Of a stretch of 64,000 nt of DNA, positions 35,390-47,308 are shown in pieces. Under the pieces are notes generated by a model. The model saw only the letters and a list, made by a program, of their open reading frames with translations, did no database searches and was not told where the DNA came from. Numbering within the stretch: position 1 is the stretch's first letter; the number at the start of each line of letters is the position of its first letter. The position numbers and the translations under genes are program-made. The stretch lies in assembly GCA_963930655.1 (NCBI GenBank), contig OZ005600.1:9861501-9925500 (forward strand), given 5' to 3'. The DNA is from Myrica gale. Lineage: Eukaryota; Streptophyta; Magnoliopsida; Fagales; Myricaceae.

Positions 35390-37316
35390 TATATTACCAG
35401 TATGTATGCCAGTGGTACATATTGATTGTCATCATATGTACACATTTATTGCAGAGCCTAATTCAACAGTTCATGTTACAACTTGACGAGTACCCAAGGA
35501 GTAAATAACTAAATATTTTCTGATTGCTTGAGGGAGGGGAGGGGGGGGGGTTGTATTTTCATTTAAGAACTGTAGCTTGCTAGCATGCATACAACATGAA
35601 TGTAAATGGTCGCTGTGCTAGAAAATTTATAACAAAAATGGAGGAATTCGTCAAAATCAAGCTATGAACAGTCTTTCCATCACATCATGCGATGTGTAGG
35701 TATTTTTTGAAATCCTTGTGTTGATTTCTTCATATAAAGCATAAAGAATGCAATATTCCTTTTTTTAATTGATATTATTTTTAAAATTTTCAATTCAGGA
35801 CTCCTATCCTGTCAATGATTTGGGTATTAATTTCGTTCATCCGAGTGGTGAAAAAGATGATTCTTAAACATTTTAATAATCAGTAGAATGCTTCAATTAA
35901 AGTTTTGACAATATCAAAACGTGAAACGAGTTTTTCTGCTAAATTTACTTCTTATTCGGGCATGTTGACACTCACTAAGGGTGGTTTAAATCTTAAAACT
36001 TTAATTATCGCTCAATAGCCATAGTGGGTGTAGATGCCATTGGGATCACAACGACAGTCGACAGTGGGTGTAGCCCTATGCCACCATTTTCTATGGAAAA
36101 CGCACTTGTCGCTGTCGAATATTAACAATCCCAATTGGGCCTTGTGGGCCTCTCCACCAATATGTTATTCTATTATCTATCACCAGAACCGAAGTTGACA
36201 TGACCTAATCAGAACAAAAAGAAGAAATAAATTGATATGATCCCAGCATTACCTAAAGCCCAAAATCAACAGTTGAAAAGATCGGGTATTAAGCGGTGGA
36301 GATCCATCATGAACAGCTTCTGTTACCATCGGTCCATCTCTGCCTGCCTGCCTGCAGACTGATGTAATTTCTTCTTCCTTTTTTCCCTTTTCTTTTCTTC
36401 CTTTCCTAAAAAGGTTACATAGGGCTAAAATCCAAACTGTTCTTTTCAAAGAAGATGCTAAAGAACGTTTTAAAAACTCGACAACAAAAGTCATATGACG
36501 GACGACAGTACCACCACAATGGACGGTATAAACTTAGCAGAAACTTTACTCGGGTGGTCCGTGCTCAGGAGGTTACCACCCACGATGTTACAGATTTGTT
36601 ACATTTCTTCATATGTTTGTCTGCTTCTTTTGTCCTCTCTAATTTGGGGGGGGGGGGGGGGGGGGGGGGGGTTGGTTGGACCAGCCTCCACAACAATGCC
36701 TCTGAAATGCTCTGATGCTAACCTTTCTACATCATCCCACATTATTCAACCACTTAGAAGATTCTGGAGCTCTTGCCTGCCACCATTTCCCATATGCATA
36801 AGATTGCATATCTTTCCATCCAATCCCCCGCGATTTTCTTAGCATGAAGTATTTCGACAATTCCATAATTTAATACCCAACTAAAGCCTCATCATGGCCC
36901 ACCCATACCGCACTAACGTATCCCCATATTTTGCAAAAGTAGACATATATTATTTCACATTATATTGGTATATTACTCTTTTTTATTTTATAAGAAGGAA
37001 GCGCGCATATAAATTTCGAAAAGACTAGCGCAATGGACATAGCCCACGCCCCACATCTCTTTACTTGAGTCTTCAATTTGATTATGAAATAAATTGAACA
37101 AGAAACCGTGCAATTTATCCACACAGTCTCGAGTCTATCCTGACTAATTAGGTGAGTTTACTATACACATTTCTTATATATAACTTTTTTTTATCCGTTA
37201 AGATTTAAAAAAATTTTTATCTAAAGCAAAAATCCGTTAAGCTTTTAAAAGTAAAATTAAGGCATTTGACATTCCAAAGTCGGATCAACGAAAGAGATAA
37301 GAGTACTATAAAAAAA
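35390..37316. other. Intergenic DNA with a 26-base G run
   Basis: A G26 tract lies at 36646-36671 and a shorter impure G run near 35537-35550. No gene seen; open frames crossing the G run are artefacts of it. Confidence 0.55.
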
Positions 37317-37578
37317 ATTGATTTTTTAGTCCTATATTTTAGATACTTTTTCATTTTAATCCTTAGGTTTCAAACTTCAAATTTTTAATCTTTAATTTTT
37401 CTTTTTTTTTGACGAAATGGTCCTTCCATCAGTTTACTGTGTATATACTTATGGACGGCAGACTGACGGAATGACTATTTCGTCAAACAAAGAAAACTCA
37501 AGGATTAAAAATTTGAAAGTTGAAAGTAAATGACTAAAATAAAAAGTGTCCAAAATTTAGTGACTAAAATATCAATTT
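37317..37578. repeat. Foldback MITE, family B, copy 2
   Basis: ATTGATTTTTTAGTC on the left mirrors GACTAAAATATCAAT on the right. Inner arms include GACGAAATGGTCCTTCC against GGAATGACTATTTCGTC. It lies about 115 bases upstream of the DUF3511 start codon, within promoter range. Confidence 0.78.
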
Positions 37579-37694
37579 CCCATTAAAAAAAATATGGGCA
37601 CTGCAATTATCTCAACCAATACTCTCTAGAATTTTTAAAGGAACTTTCTCTTCCTTTTAAGTGTAGCAAGGCACTCTTCTTGAGCACTTGGGTC

Positions 37695-37967
37695 ATGGAA
37701 AAGAGCAAATCGTTTTCAGGGAACTACTCGACCTCGTACTCGGACGTCCGAGCTGCTTTCGACGACAGGTCCAAGTCATACAGCTTCAATGGTCCGACTG
37801 CCGACATAGATGAGTTAGGCGGCACATCCGGCAACCCAGAGATCAAGAGGAAGAAAAGGGTGGCAACTTACAACATGTACACCATGGAAGGTAAGCTCAA
37901 GTCTTCTCTGCGCAACAGCTTCAAGTGGATCAAGAGCAAGTTCTCGGACAACTTCAACGACCAGTGA
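37695..37967 (+). CDS. DUF3511-domain small protein
   Basis: A single exon coding for 90 residues. The start is the ATG giving MEKSKSFSG; an upstream in-frame TTG is not a plant start. The C-terminal half holds the DUF3511 signature: a basic KRKKRVATYNMYTMEGK, then LKSSLRNSFKWIKSKF. The N-terminal half is rich in Ser, Tyr and Asp and looks disordered. DUF3511 is a plant-specific family of unknown biochemical function; members are mostly short basic proteins like this one. The length is normal for the family. A family B MITE sits just upstream. The 3' flank has a TA repeat (38002-38013) and a C run near 38059. Confidence 0.88.
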   Translation: MEKSKSFSGNYSTSYSDVRAAFDDRSKSYSFNGPTADIDELGGTSGNPEIKRKKRVATYNMYTMEGKLKSSLRNSFKWIKSKFSDNFNDQ

Positions 37968-38945
37968 AGAAATATCATGTGTATCATTTTTCCTTCTCTT
38001 ATATATATATATATTCCGGTTGATCCATCTCGTTGGATTGAAGACTTCTCCTTCTCTCCCCCCCCCCCCTTCAATTGTAAATACATGTATCGTTAATGTT
38101 CTGTTCGTAATCTGTTGATGGAAGTTTAGGGGTTTGTTAAAACTACTTCTAAACCCCTCAAAAAGCCGTTGATAAAAGATTTAACCAGTTTTTAGCATCA
38201 ACGGTCTTGACCGTCGCTATAGGTCTGTGGCTTATTGCAACGTCTTACTCAAACTGCCTTTGTTACTTCTTCAGTATGGATATCCGTCCAAATTTTCTTT
38301 CGTCGGCGGACTTCCACCATATGTGCAGAGTACAGGCTTGGGAACTCTTTAATATGGGAAAACCAAAGAACTGGTTTCAATTAGATTCTTAAAGACGCTC
38401 TCTGCTTCTTTTTCGAGAGCCTTGCCTTCCATGGCCCACTACCAAAACAGGGCAGCGACCCGCAATGCGTAGTGAGGCCGGTGAAGAGCCGAACCTTAGC
38501 AGGGTGGAGCTGCTGGGACCGGATCATGAATCAGGCCGAGATCGGATCCGACTGAAGAATGAGTCGAAAGGAGATGCTGCAGGGTCTTCCGCACCGGAAG
38601 TTTGGAATTAAGGTAAAAAGAGAAGTAGAAGGAAAGTATTCTTCGTGGATTCTTTGCGTGATGAACGACATGGACTGGGTTCTCAAGGAATGGCGGTTTT
38701 GACAATCTTATTTGTACCGCGGTTTGCGTCCAGTTTTTGGCGGGTTACATGTGGGGTGATTCAAGGGCAGTTGTCCGCTCCACTGCCGGCTGCCGCTCAC
38801 AGCGACGTAAAGTAATTTGGGCCTTCTAGTTCTGCCAAAGAAACGTGGCGTTTAAACCACAGGAAAGTCCCAAAGAAATCCGGTGTGTTTTTCGACATTC
38901 GTGGTCAGAAACACAACTAACTCAAAAAGGATTAAAAAAAAAAAA
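37968..38945. other. Intergenic DNA
   Basis: An open stretch from an ATG near 38466 (MRSEAGEEPNLSRVELLGPD) runs about 48 codons and is not recognisable. A snap-back hairpin (AGGGGTTTGTTAA against CTTCTAAACCCCT) lies near 38128-38158. Confidence 0.4.
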
Positions 38946-39143
38946 AAGGATAAATGTAAAATTGGTAGGCAAAAATGGATTTAGTCTATGTGATATGAAA
39001 AACATCAATTTAGTCCCTGTGATTTCAGAAAGTGATAAAATCAGTCATGATGGAGGACCAATAACAAACGAAAATAACTCGTTTTACAGGGACTAAATCG
39101 ATTTTTTACGTATAGCATATAGACCAATTTTACATTTATCCCT
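38946..39143. repeat. Foldback MITE, family A, copy 2
   Basis: AGGATAAATGTAAAATTGG on the left mirrors CCAATTTTACATTTATCCC on the right. Inner arms include TTTAGTCCCTGTGAT and ACAGGGACTAAATCG. Confidence 0.75.
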
Positions 39144-39490
39144 TAAAAAAATAAGAGAATAATTTCAAAATAACTCGTTTCTATTAAATCATTATTTTTT
39201 ATTATAATAATAAAAAAACTACTCAAATTGACCGCCATATTAGCATTCCAACCAAATTGGAAGAAATACCACCTATACATTACATTCCAAAATCAAGAAT
39301 AAACCAGTGCCTTTTTCCCCATTTGGTAAGCAATACTACAACGCCTCAAGGACACGATTCTGCAAATCAATATGCTACAATAGTTAATCCCACCAAATTT
39401 TTTATTCGTTTGTTAGCTTCTTTGTTTTCTATATCTTCAATAGAAACCTTTCAGCCTCCACCAAATCTTCTCTGGAATGCATCTAGGCTG

Positions 39491-42400
39491 CTATCTAACA
39501 AATTCACTTTTGGTAATACTGTCTCCACTGATAAGTTTCTGAGAGGCAGGCAGACCAAGATCAAAGGGTCCGAGAGAGTCGGTCTGTGTCCAGTCATCAA
39601 ACAACAATGGAATTAATTATCCGTGCTCATAAATACAAATGAACAAAGTATTTAGAGGAATTTCAAGTACCCATTTAATGCCTGACAGTCCAAGACTGCT
39701 TTCGTCATTATATGTTCGCGAACAAACCAACAGGTTTGTTTCAGATTCTTTCTGAGAATGATCGTGCGGAAACCCAGCTTGACCATTGACCTGCAGAGCA
39801 AAGTAACAAACATTAGAACATGCATTGGAACTTATTAAGGTCCGAAGTGGTGGTTACTAGTAACTTAAAGCCAACAATGTCTTGTGGTGTTCCAAGTTTC
39901 AAAAAGCCTTTAATCCCACTACACGTGAAATTCATACTCCAAAAGTTAAACCGCAACAAATTACATGTATATCTCAGATTCCAAAGGTGTCTCTTAAGCG
40001 TCATGAATCCTAACAAATTCCAACGCAAAATATCCTCATTAGCAGGGCGTTTTCAAGTCAACCACCTCTCCTTGTCCATCCAGGAACAAGTGATACGTCC
40101 CCCAACTCTGCACCACTGCTATACGTTCTAGAACACGCTTTAGGATTAGATGTATATAAGAAACTTAGACACATTTAAATATACTAAAGTTTTCAGGACC
40201 ACATTTCATGTCTTTCAACAAAGTTCCAGAGCTTGAAGTTTTGAACAATAACTTGACTGACATTGAAACCGAAGTTCCATTTGGTATTTAAACCACATTA
40301 GCAACCCTCAGGTGCATTAGGAAATTTGTATTTGAGGGACTTGGAAACAGGATCACACACAATGAAGAATGGGACTAAAAGTTATGGCTCAATTAAACCT
40401 TTTAGCTTCCCAACTCTATATTAAAGCCACAGAAACTTTCAAAATTTACAATTAAAAATCAAACAAGCGAAAAGGCTTCAGCAAACCTCAGGTCCACTAG
40501 GATGTGGGAATGACTTGGAACCAGCAACCTGGTTGCAGCCCCCTCGGTAAGCACTTCCAACCAAAGGCAGAACATCTTTTCCTGAGGAAGAGAATCTTTG
40601 GAAAGGAAATGCATGGCACGTTTCTTCAGCATCCAATATAGATGAGCATGGGTCTTGAGCAGACGGTCTTGGAACTTGGAGACAATTTGTTTGGGCAGCA
40701 ATATAAGCGTCAAATGAGTCAGATATTAGTTGAGTTGGCTGCAAGCCAGCATCAGTTCCAGCTAATTTTGGATCAGTGTTATTGAACTTTCCCTGTGAGG
40801 ATGGTAGAGACAAGAGTCCTCCAATGCTTATATTAGTTACACCATCAGTGATGGGATCAAAATTGTTGAACTTGCCCTGTAAGGATGCTTCTGAGAGGAG
40901 GCCTCCAATGCTTATGTTAGTTAGACTATCATCCCAAAGGGTCGATGATTGTCCAACGCCACCATCTATCCTCAGTTTGTTGTCCTATTTAGAATAAATG
41001 AGATAGTTTTAGAAAGTTATTATCTTTCAAGAGAGTATACAAGTCAACCGGATCTTTAAACAGAACCATGGGTCGCTGGCATCATAATTAGGAAAGGACC
41101 AGTTCAAAAGACTAAACAAAACCATATCAAAAATTATCTAATCATTTTAACATCATAGAAAAAATATACATGTGTGTGAAATATAAATATATTATGTGGG
41201 TGTGGGTGCATTTGTGTAGTGTCAATAAGAATGCTATATCCACATCAACTTACAAGTCACGTACAACATAAAATGTTCATGGGATAGTTGTTCCACAGAA
41301 ACACCAAAAGAACAAAGGGGGGGGGGGGGGGGGTGGACATACCGCAGGATTAATTGGTTCGTGCACAACTTTCTCAGCGACTACTGCAGTTGATACTTGA
41401 CTTAGATTGATGTCTTTGAACTCTTCATTTCTTACACCAATTTTCTCGCGTTTACCATATGGCCTCTCCATATTAATGCTGCAACCTTTCTGTAGATCCT
41501 CAGATTGCGAAAAATCATGAATTGGAGTTGATGTAGCAAGCGTACCAAAAGCTTCAGATTCGGGAAAAGAGAACCAGCCATACCTTGAAAGGGAAACCAA
41601 GTAAGAAACTTCATAAATATCATTCGATGCCCATAAAATGGAAAATGACAAGTCCTTACACCTTAGGCGGAAAACAGCAGGGCTTCCAACTGCTCCATAG
41701 ACATATTCCGCACTGATGTCATTGTCATTCAATGTCCACCTTCTGTAACTAGACACATTCTCGAACATGTTGTATGGGAAAAGCATCAGCTCACCAAGTG
41801 CAATACTGGAGCTACCCCACTTGCTATTTAGGTGCTTAAGCACTGAAGAAATCTTCTTCCGAGGACTTAAAATAAGTTCCAAGTATGGATAATATCCATC
41901 CTACAAGACAATTGTAAATAAAAATACTGAACTGAAATTACCTAAGAGTTTGATGCTTCGAAGGTCTGCATTTTACCTTTTCCAGTCCGATGCGAGTGCC
42001 TTCATCTATTGGAAAAAGCTGCAACTTAGTCTTCGCATGGGGAAGAAGTGTATGTCCTGGATAAAGCTTAAGTGGAGGTGATCCTTTTGGTTTTTGTGAA
42101 TAACATCTACTTTCAACTGGAAGCTCTGGACGCCTTTGATCCGCTGTGCTAGAAGGTAGAGATCTTTTATCTTCATAAACCAAAAACTGTTCAGTTTGTC
42201 CTGATCAATGGTTCAAGAACTTATGCAGAATGCAAAATATAACTTTATGTTAATCTAGAGTCCAATTTTCCATTTATTGTATTAGCCTAAGAAATAATTG
42301 ACTCCCTGCCATGGCAGAACTGACAGGTCAGTCCATGGTTCAAGTCTCAAGACCTTTGTAAATAACACAGTACATGGCGTGAATTCACTTTGATAATTAC

Positions 42401-42586
42401 CACGCACAAAAAAACAACTACACAAATATTAAATGCAATTTGAGTTTTTAGAGCCTCACCTGCTGATTTGTAACTCCGCCCACCAGTTCTCTTGGTGGAT
42501 TTCTTGGCTCCAGTGCAACCTATGTCTGCCGTGCGCTTTGACTGAGCCTTATCTGCCTTCCTAGTTTGTTGTCTAGCAGCTTTCAT
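39491..42586 (-). CDS. TSL-kinase-interacting protein 1-like (7 coding exons)
   Basis: Coding exons in gene order: 42460-42586, 41977-42200, 41662-41900, 41343-41583, 40487-40984, 39671-39790, 39491-39583; 513 residues with closed phases. The core LYPGHTLLPHAKTKLQLFPI, then DEGTRIGLEKDGY, then LELILSPRKKISSVLKHLN, GELMLFPY and FRLRYGWF, matches plant TKI1, an interactor of the nuclear kinase TOUSLED. The end, NDESSLGLSGIKW then DSLGPFDLG, also fits. The N-terminus is short and basic (MKAARQQTRKADK). The SANT/Myb domain of longer TKI1 proteins is not found, so this is a short family member or has lost those exons. Exon 5 holds two 24-residue repeats. A C17 run starts about 10 bases into intron 4. 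A non-coding exon ends at 43058. Confidence 0.88.
41317..41333. repeat. G17/C17 homopolymer in intron 4 of the TKI1-like gene
   Basis: Seventeen G on the plus strand, C on the transcribed sense strand, about 10 bases downstream of the GT donor of intron 4. Confidence 0.9.
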
Positions 42587-43057
42587 GATGGTTCGGCTTT
42601 CCTGAAAATTAAGCAAAATCATCAGTATCCTTCCTGTAGTGAACCAATAATTCCATTCAAGGTTCCACACATCAGAGATCCAAGATCAGAATATTTGCTG
42701 CATGAGAGTCGTATTTGATTGATTGTATAGTAATAGAACACAATAACTTTCATACTCCTCAGTCCTCACATTAATGATTATTCCCAAATCAAGGACTCCA
42801 TCGACTAATTGAGCATACACGAACTCGTGTCACCACAACTAGGGTTTCAGCCCTGACATATAATATAAACAAAAAATCCCGTGCTAGGATTCAAGTCGTC
42901 AACAGGATTATACTTCTACAAACCTTGCGTTGTCTCGAAAGCGGGACAAGAAAAAAGAAATTGCAGTCCAATGAAAACCAACAGTTGTGATAGAATTCTT
43001 AGAATTGACAGTTGATCAATTACAAATGAAATACTAATCATTTGAATGTGGGCATAC

Positions 43058-43200
43058 CTGAATCGAAGAGTTTTTGCATGTAAGATAAGAAAAAGAGAGA
43101 GAGAGAGGCAGAGAGACAGAGCGAGAGAGAGGGAAGAAGAGAGGGAGACCGAGGGATTTGAGTTTGGGAAAAAGAGTTTGGCGGGAATGGAACGTCAATC
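43058..43200 (-). promoter_or_regulatory. 5' UTR exon and start region of the TKI1-like gene
   Basis: A consensus donor CAG/GTATGC on the minus strand at 43057 can join to the acceptor at 42602, 15 bases before the ATG. The exon has a CT-rich, imperfect (CT)n tract on the sense strand (43091-43140), common in plant 5' UTRs. The upstream limit is a guess. Confidence 0.55.
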
Positions 43201-43615
43201 TTAAATAGTCTTTTATTTTGTGAAGAGTCGGTTTATTTCTTTTTGTCTTTTCGTTTTTTAGGTCGGAGCTACACGACCCAGAGAAACTCAAATATCCAGA
43301 AACGGTTTTGTTGACGTGTGATTGACGGACCCCAGCCCTTATCCTTGTTTGGGCCCTTCTCGCCAAGCAAATATGGGTTATGGGCTCCCGGCCCAAAACA
43401 AAAGGAGAAGAGACTCCTTCTCCTTCAGGCGCCGCATTAGTATACCAATTACCCGTCGCGATGGGGGAGAGAGCGGGTTGTCCATTTGCAAGCACGATTG
43501 AAGACCAGAAGTGCTCTGTACTGTTTGACCAGCAACCCGGGCTTGTCGCAACTCGATCTTGATCTACGATTTAACAGAAACTTCAAATCACAATATCCTC
43601 GTGTATGATAAAATG

Positions 43616-43886
43616 TAGGGCTGCACAGGACCCGATTTCCGGTTGTGCTCATATGGAAGACCGGACAGGACCACTTATAACTGTCCGGTCCATTAAGTAG
43701 TCCGGACCGATTTTTTTTATTATTATTATTTTTCATTTTTTATGTTAATTTCAAAGAGAGAAGGACATATAAAAATGTAGAATTTTAGTTTAGTTTAAAA
43801 CTAAACTTTTAAAATTTGTAATTTGTATTAAAAAATACAAAAAAAAAATATTTATATTAATAAATCCGGTCCAATTTTACGCCCTA
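43616..43886. repeat. hAT-type MITE, family D, copy 2
   Basis: It begins TAGGGCTGCACAGGACC and ends ACGCCCTA. Flanks ATAAAATG and GTAAAATG are an 8-bp target duplication with one mismatch. The interior has the same GGTCCGG/CCGGACC motifs as the element at 13013. It sits in the spacer upstream of the TKI1-like gene. Confidence 0.78.
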
Positions 43887-44650
43887 GTAAAATGCTCACA
43901 TAATTCACTCTTGCGACAATATTCAAATAAAATCTTTAGGACAAAATCATTATATCCTCGTCTAGGAAGCAAATACATTGAACAATATTTATTTGGTCAC
44001 TTAAATTGAAAAGAAAAAAAAACATATATATGTGTGGGGGGGGGGGGGGGAGGGATTTCAAGGTAATCAGTAAAGGAGAAAACGTCCGGTCAATGTTTGA
44101 TAAGTGTTTATTGTGGGTAAATAATTTATTATTATTAGAGACATTTAATCCTCGTTTTCATTTAATTTATGAAACTACCATTTAAAAATCAAATTTGATC
44201 AATCTGTTTTATTAGAAAGAAAAAAAAAAGAGTTTGAATACATATATGTTTTCTCTCTTTGTAGAAATCATAAGCAAATAGAAAAAAGGGCAGTATGGGG
44301 TTTTTTATTTTATTATTTTTCTAGTTAAACTTTTTCTCTAGAATTCATGATTTTTTTAGTTATAGAGATGTCAAGCTAAAACTCTATTGCTAAGGTTAAA
44401 TATGAAGTTTAATAGTTTGTTATATTATTTTTATCATTGATGAGGTGATAAAATGATTTTTATTTATTTGAATAGTTTAATATTCTTAGATTTAGATTAA
44501 TTTATCATCAATACATTCCTAATATTTTGATTTTCCGGATAAATTGAATGCATCAAGAAAATCCCTAATAACTCATTGTAATTGCCAGTTAAATGCATCA
44601 AGAATGCATGTGGTGTGAAATTAGAGCTTTATTGTCAGATTATTTATTAT
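43887..44650. other. AT-rich intergenic DNA
   Basis: No gene seen. A G15 run lies at 44036-44050. The left breakpoint of the tandem duplication is at the right end. Confidence 0.55.
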
Positions 44651-44941
44651 TCATAAATTTAAGGCTTATTATTAGAGAATTCTCATAGAGTCGAGTATAA
44701 TTGTTCAAACGCATTAGAATCTTTAGAACCTTAGCAATTTCCCTTATTATTGTCATCCATTATTTTCTGTGTTATTTAAGTGCAATCTTAAAATCCCAAA
44801 AATTAACAAAACATTTTTTTTTTCATATAATCATATAGATTGGACCCTGTTCCATGCAAACACAGCTAGTCGATACATTGATGAAATCTTGCAAGCATAA
44901 CTAACACAGCTAATTGATACATTGAATTTCATTGATAGCAT

Positions 44942-45216
44942 TAGGGGTGGGCAAAAACCCGTGACCCGACCCGTTTCCGACCCGATCGGGTCGGGTTTAG
45001 GCAGGTTCGTGTTTGCATGTAAATAAAAACAATTTTCGGGTTCGGGTATATGAACAAACCCGAAATTAAACACAACCCGAACCCGAAAATATAATACCCT
45101 CAACTCGTGACCCGCCTTTCCGAACCGGACCGACCCGTTTTCGACCCGATATTTTTGGGTTTATACGGGTTCGGGTTTCCTCATAAATAAACCCGAACCC
45201 GGTTTGCCCACCCCTA
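44942..45216. repeat. hAT-type MITE with empty-site evidence
   Basis: The ends are TAGGGGTGGGCAAA and TTTGCCCACCCCTA, perfect inverted repeats. Its target duplication is a perfect 8-bp GATAGCAT (44934-44941 and 45217-45224). Unit 2 has a single GATAGCAT at 48897-48904 with nothing inserted, which proves the element limits. The interior is rich in GACCCG/CGGGTC motifs. It resembles family D but has different terminal bases. Confidence 0.92.
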
Positions 45217-45768
45217 GATAGCATTGGCGTCACTCTGCCCTCTCATTTACATGATTTTGGTCACTGTGCATTATGTCTTCCCAAAAAAATGTATTAGACA
45301 CGTAGACATAAAACGTTAAACTGATGGGACCACACTACTGACATAGACTTTTTTTGGAAAGACGTATAAAGCACAAGCACCAAAATCATCCAAGTTGAAG
45401 TACAATGACTTTATTAGAAAAACGTTAAATCACATGGACCTAATTAGTATTTAAGCCTTTTATTTTTTGTTGCTTCTCCTCTATTCATCATCTTTCCTTT
45501 CTTTTGACAGCAAGCTCCCCAGTTACAAAACATTACTTCTATCATTAGCTTTTTCCATAGCAGAAGTATTTCCAGATTCCCCCGGAAAATGTCAGTCTAG
45601 CATGAACCATCTAATTGTTAACAGAAATAATAAACTAATAAGAGTTGAAATTATCTAGATTTCCGGTGATTTCAACATATCTGATCACAGGACTTCTGAC
45701 CAAACAAGACATTTCAGCAAGGAAAACATTTTCCTTTTCCTTTTCTGACCTTTTTCCAATAAATAATT

Positions 45769-46176
45769 TCAGTATGAATAATCATGACCTGGACTGTCTG
45801 CATGCATGTCCATGCAGTCATTGGAACTTGGTGAGTTGGTATCCCGGTTTTGGAGACTAGAAGGGTTCGTCTCGTTATTGCGATGTCCATTCCCATATGA
45901 ACTAATATGATTTGAATGATAACCAACTTGCGATAGCTGATAGGACTGAATGCTCCGACGGACAGGGCTGGAGAGAGCATTTGAGAATACAGAGTTCTTT
46001 GCTTGATTATCAGATTGCCCGGTTCGAACTCCCTGACCTACGACTGATATCCCCGATGGGCTAGAAGAGACGGGGGCTCCCAAATTACTCGGGTGCATTG
46101 CATTCTGTGAGTGCTGGTTTTGAAATGGAAGCCTGGGGGACATTGGGGGCTCGTCTGCTCCATATTCAAGCTCATT
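45769..46176 (-). pseudogene. Duplicated last exon (exon 3b) of the small conserved gene
   Basis: Encodes the same 135 residues as exon 3a (49345-49752), from [17 protein letters not shown] to DSPGHDYSY and a stop, with no change in protein. The acceptor context TTTGTTTTGCAG is also duplicated. It has no own start, exon 1 or exon 2. It could still be used as an alternative, more distal last exon of the gene at 49345-55407, so 'pseudogene' here means partial copy, not decayed. Confidence 0.85.
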
Positions 46177-46249
46177 CTGCAAAACAAAAATCCTGAAGTA
46201 AATTAACATTGCCATGGAGAGATCCAGGTACACTGATTTGAGCTGAAGC

Positions 46250-46645
46250 ACGTGAAGTTAATTGCACTCTCTGCAATTGAGTGCACCTGGAAATGGTGGT
46301 CATCGAAGTAGTAAAAGATCTACCTTGCTGAGAAACAATTAGAAATTTAAGTGGTACACCACAAGACAATGGTGTTGCAGAAATAAGGAAATAAACTTTA
46401 TGAGATATGCTCAATCAAAGATAAGCATGTGTGAATTACCTATATACTTTTGGAGCTTCGCCTTGGAAGCAGCTGTTTATATTCTAAACATGATATCTAC
46501 TAAATCTTTACCTGAAACTCCTTATGAATCGTGGACTGGTGAGACCATGTCTGGATCATTTGAGAGTATGCGCCTTTTGGAACTGCTAAAAGTAATCCAT
46601 AGTAGCTTGCATACACCAAGTCAATATGGATGCATCTTGTAAAAT
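46250..46645 (+). pseudogene. Copia integrase fragment, unit 1 copy
   Basis: The plus strand reads [10 protein letters not shown], then [19 protein letters not shown] and [10 protein letters not shown]. This is the copia integrase block that normally runs TPQQNGVAER...FWGYALETAVYILN...TPYELWTG. Stops and a frameshift break it, and no LTR is attached. It lies in the last intron on the antisense side. Confidence 0.85.
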
Positions 46646-47308
46646 ACTGATGACATAACGGAATACATCTCTTTCTATTTAGTGTACAGTGGTCCAGTTA
46701 CCAGTTACCCTACAGATATCCCTAGTTCCATCCATTTCTCAAGTATACCTCACAATTAGCGTAGTACATGCTATAATGTAATATTAAATAGGCTTCATAT
46801 CTCAGATAATAGATCTGAATGTACCTACATCACTAGAAGTTGAACTTTGTTATGACAGCTGATAGTCAGATCTTCTATTTTATACAAGGGTACCTGTGAA
46901 AGGAAACAAAAGTTCTGAGCCAGCACATTGCCCGACACCAACTGATCTAATCGGTGGTCAATACGAAGACATTGGGCAAACAGCGAGACATGATGGAAGC
47001 CATGGATTGCATCTGCTTGTTTGTAACCCATTACCACCTTACATAGTCACAAGTCATTGCCAAATGTTGGGAGAAGGAAATAGAAAGGGCGAATTTGTTT
47101 CTTGTTTATTTTTCTTGGAGGGGGGAGGGGTTGGTGATTGTGTGAGATAAAATTACTATTCCTCTTATGACCTAAAACAAGCAGATTTCCACATGTTAAG
47201 CTACCCCTCTTTCTTTACAAAAAAGAGGAAGCGTGCCCCTATTTTCTCTTTAATCCAAAGGCTTTTACTATTTCAAGATAAAATCACTCAAGGACCCTTA
47301 ACACTCCC
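46646..47308. other. Intron/spacer DNA of unit 1
   Basis: Nearly identical to 50222-50884. Open frames (for example 46896-47150) are shared with unit 2 but match nothing I know. Confidence 0.5.

Noticed and set aside
36455..36842. Two overlapping open frames with long glycine runs
   Set aside because: They are open because of the G26 tract, which has no stop in any frame; flanks are not coding-like.
40776..40997. Plus-strand open frame over TKI1-like exon 5
   Set aside because: Antisense shadow of a real exon; its internal repeat mirrors the protein repeat of the true strand.
42310..42350. Possible tRNA-derived B box (GGTTCAAGTCTC) in an intron of the TKI1-like gene
   Set aside because: No convincing A box or stem structure; weak resemblance only.
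43034..43495. 153-codon minus-strand open frame
   Set aside because: Crosses the CT-repeat 5' UTR and promoter of the TKI1-like gene; low-complexity C-terminus and no family match.
46896..47150. Open frame conserved between the two duplication units
   Set aside because: The conservation is explained by the recent duplication, not by selection; no family match.
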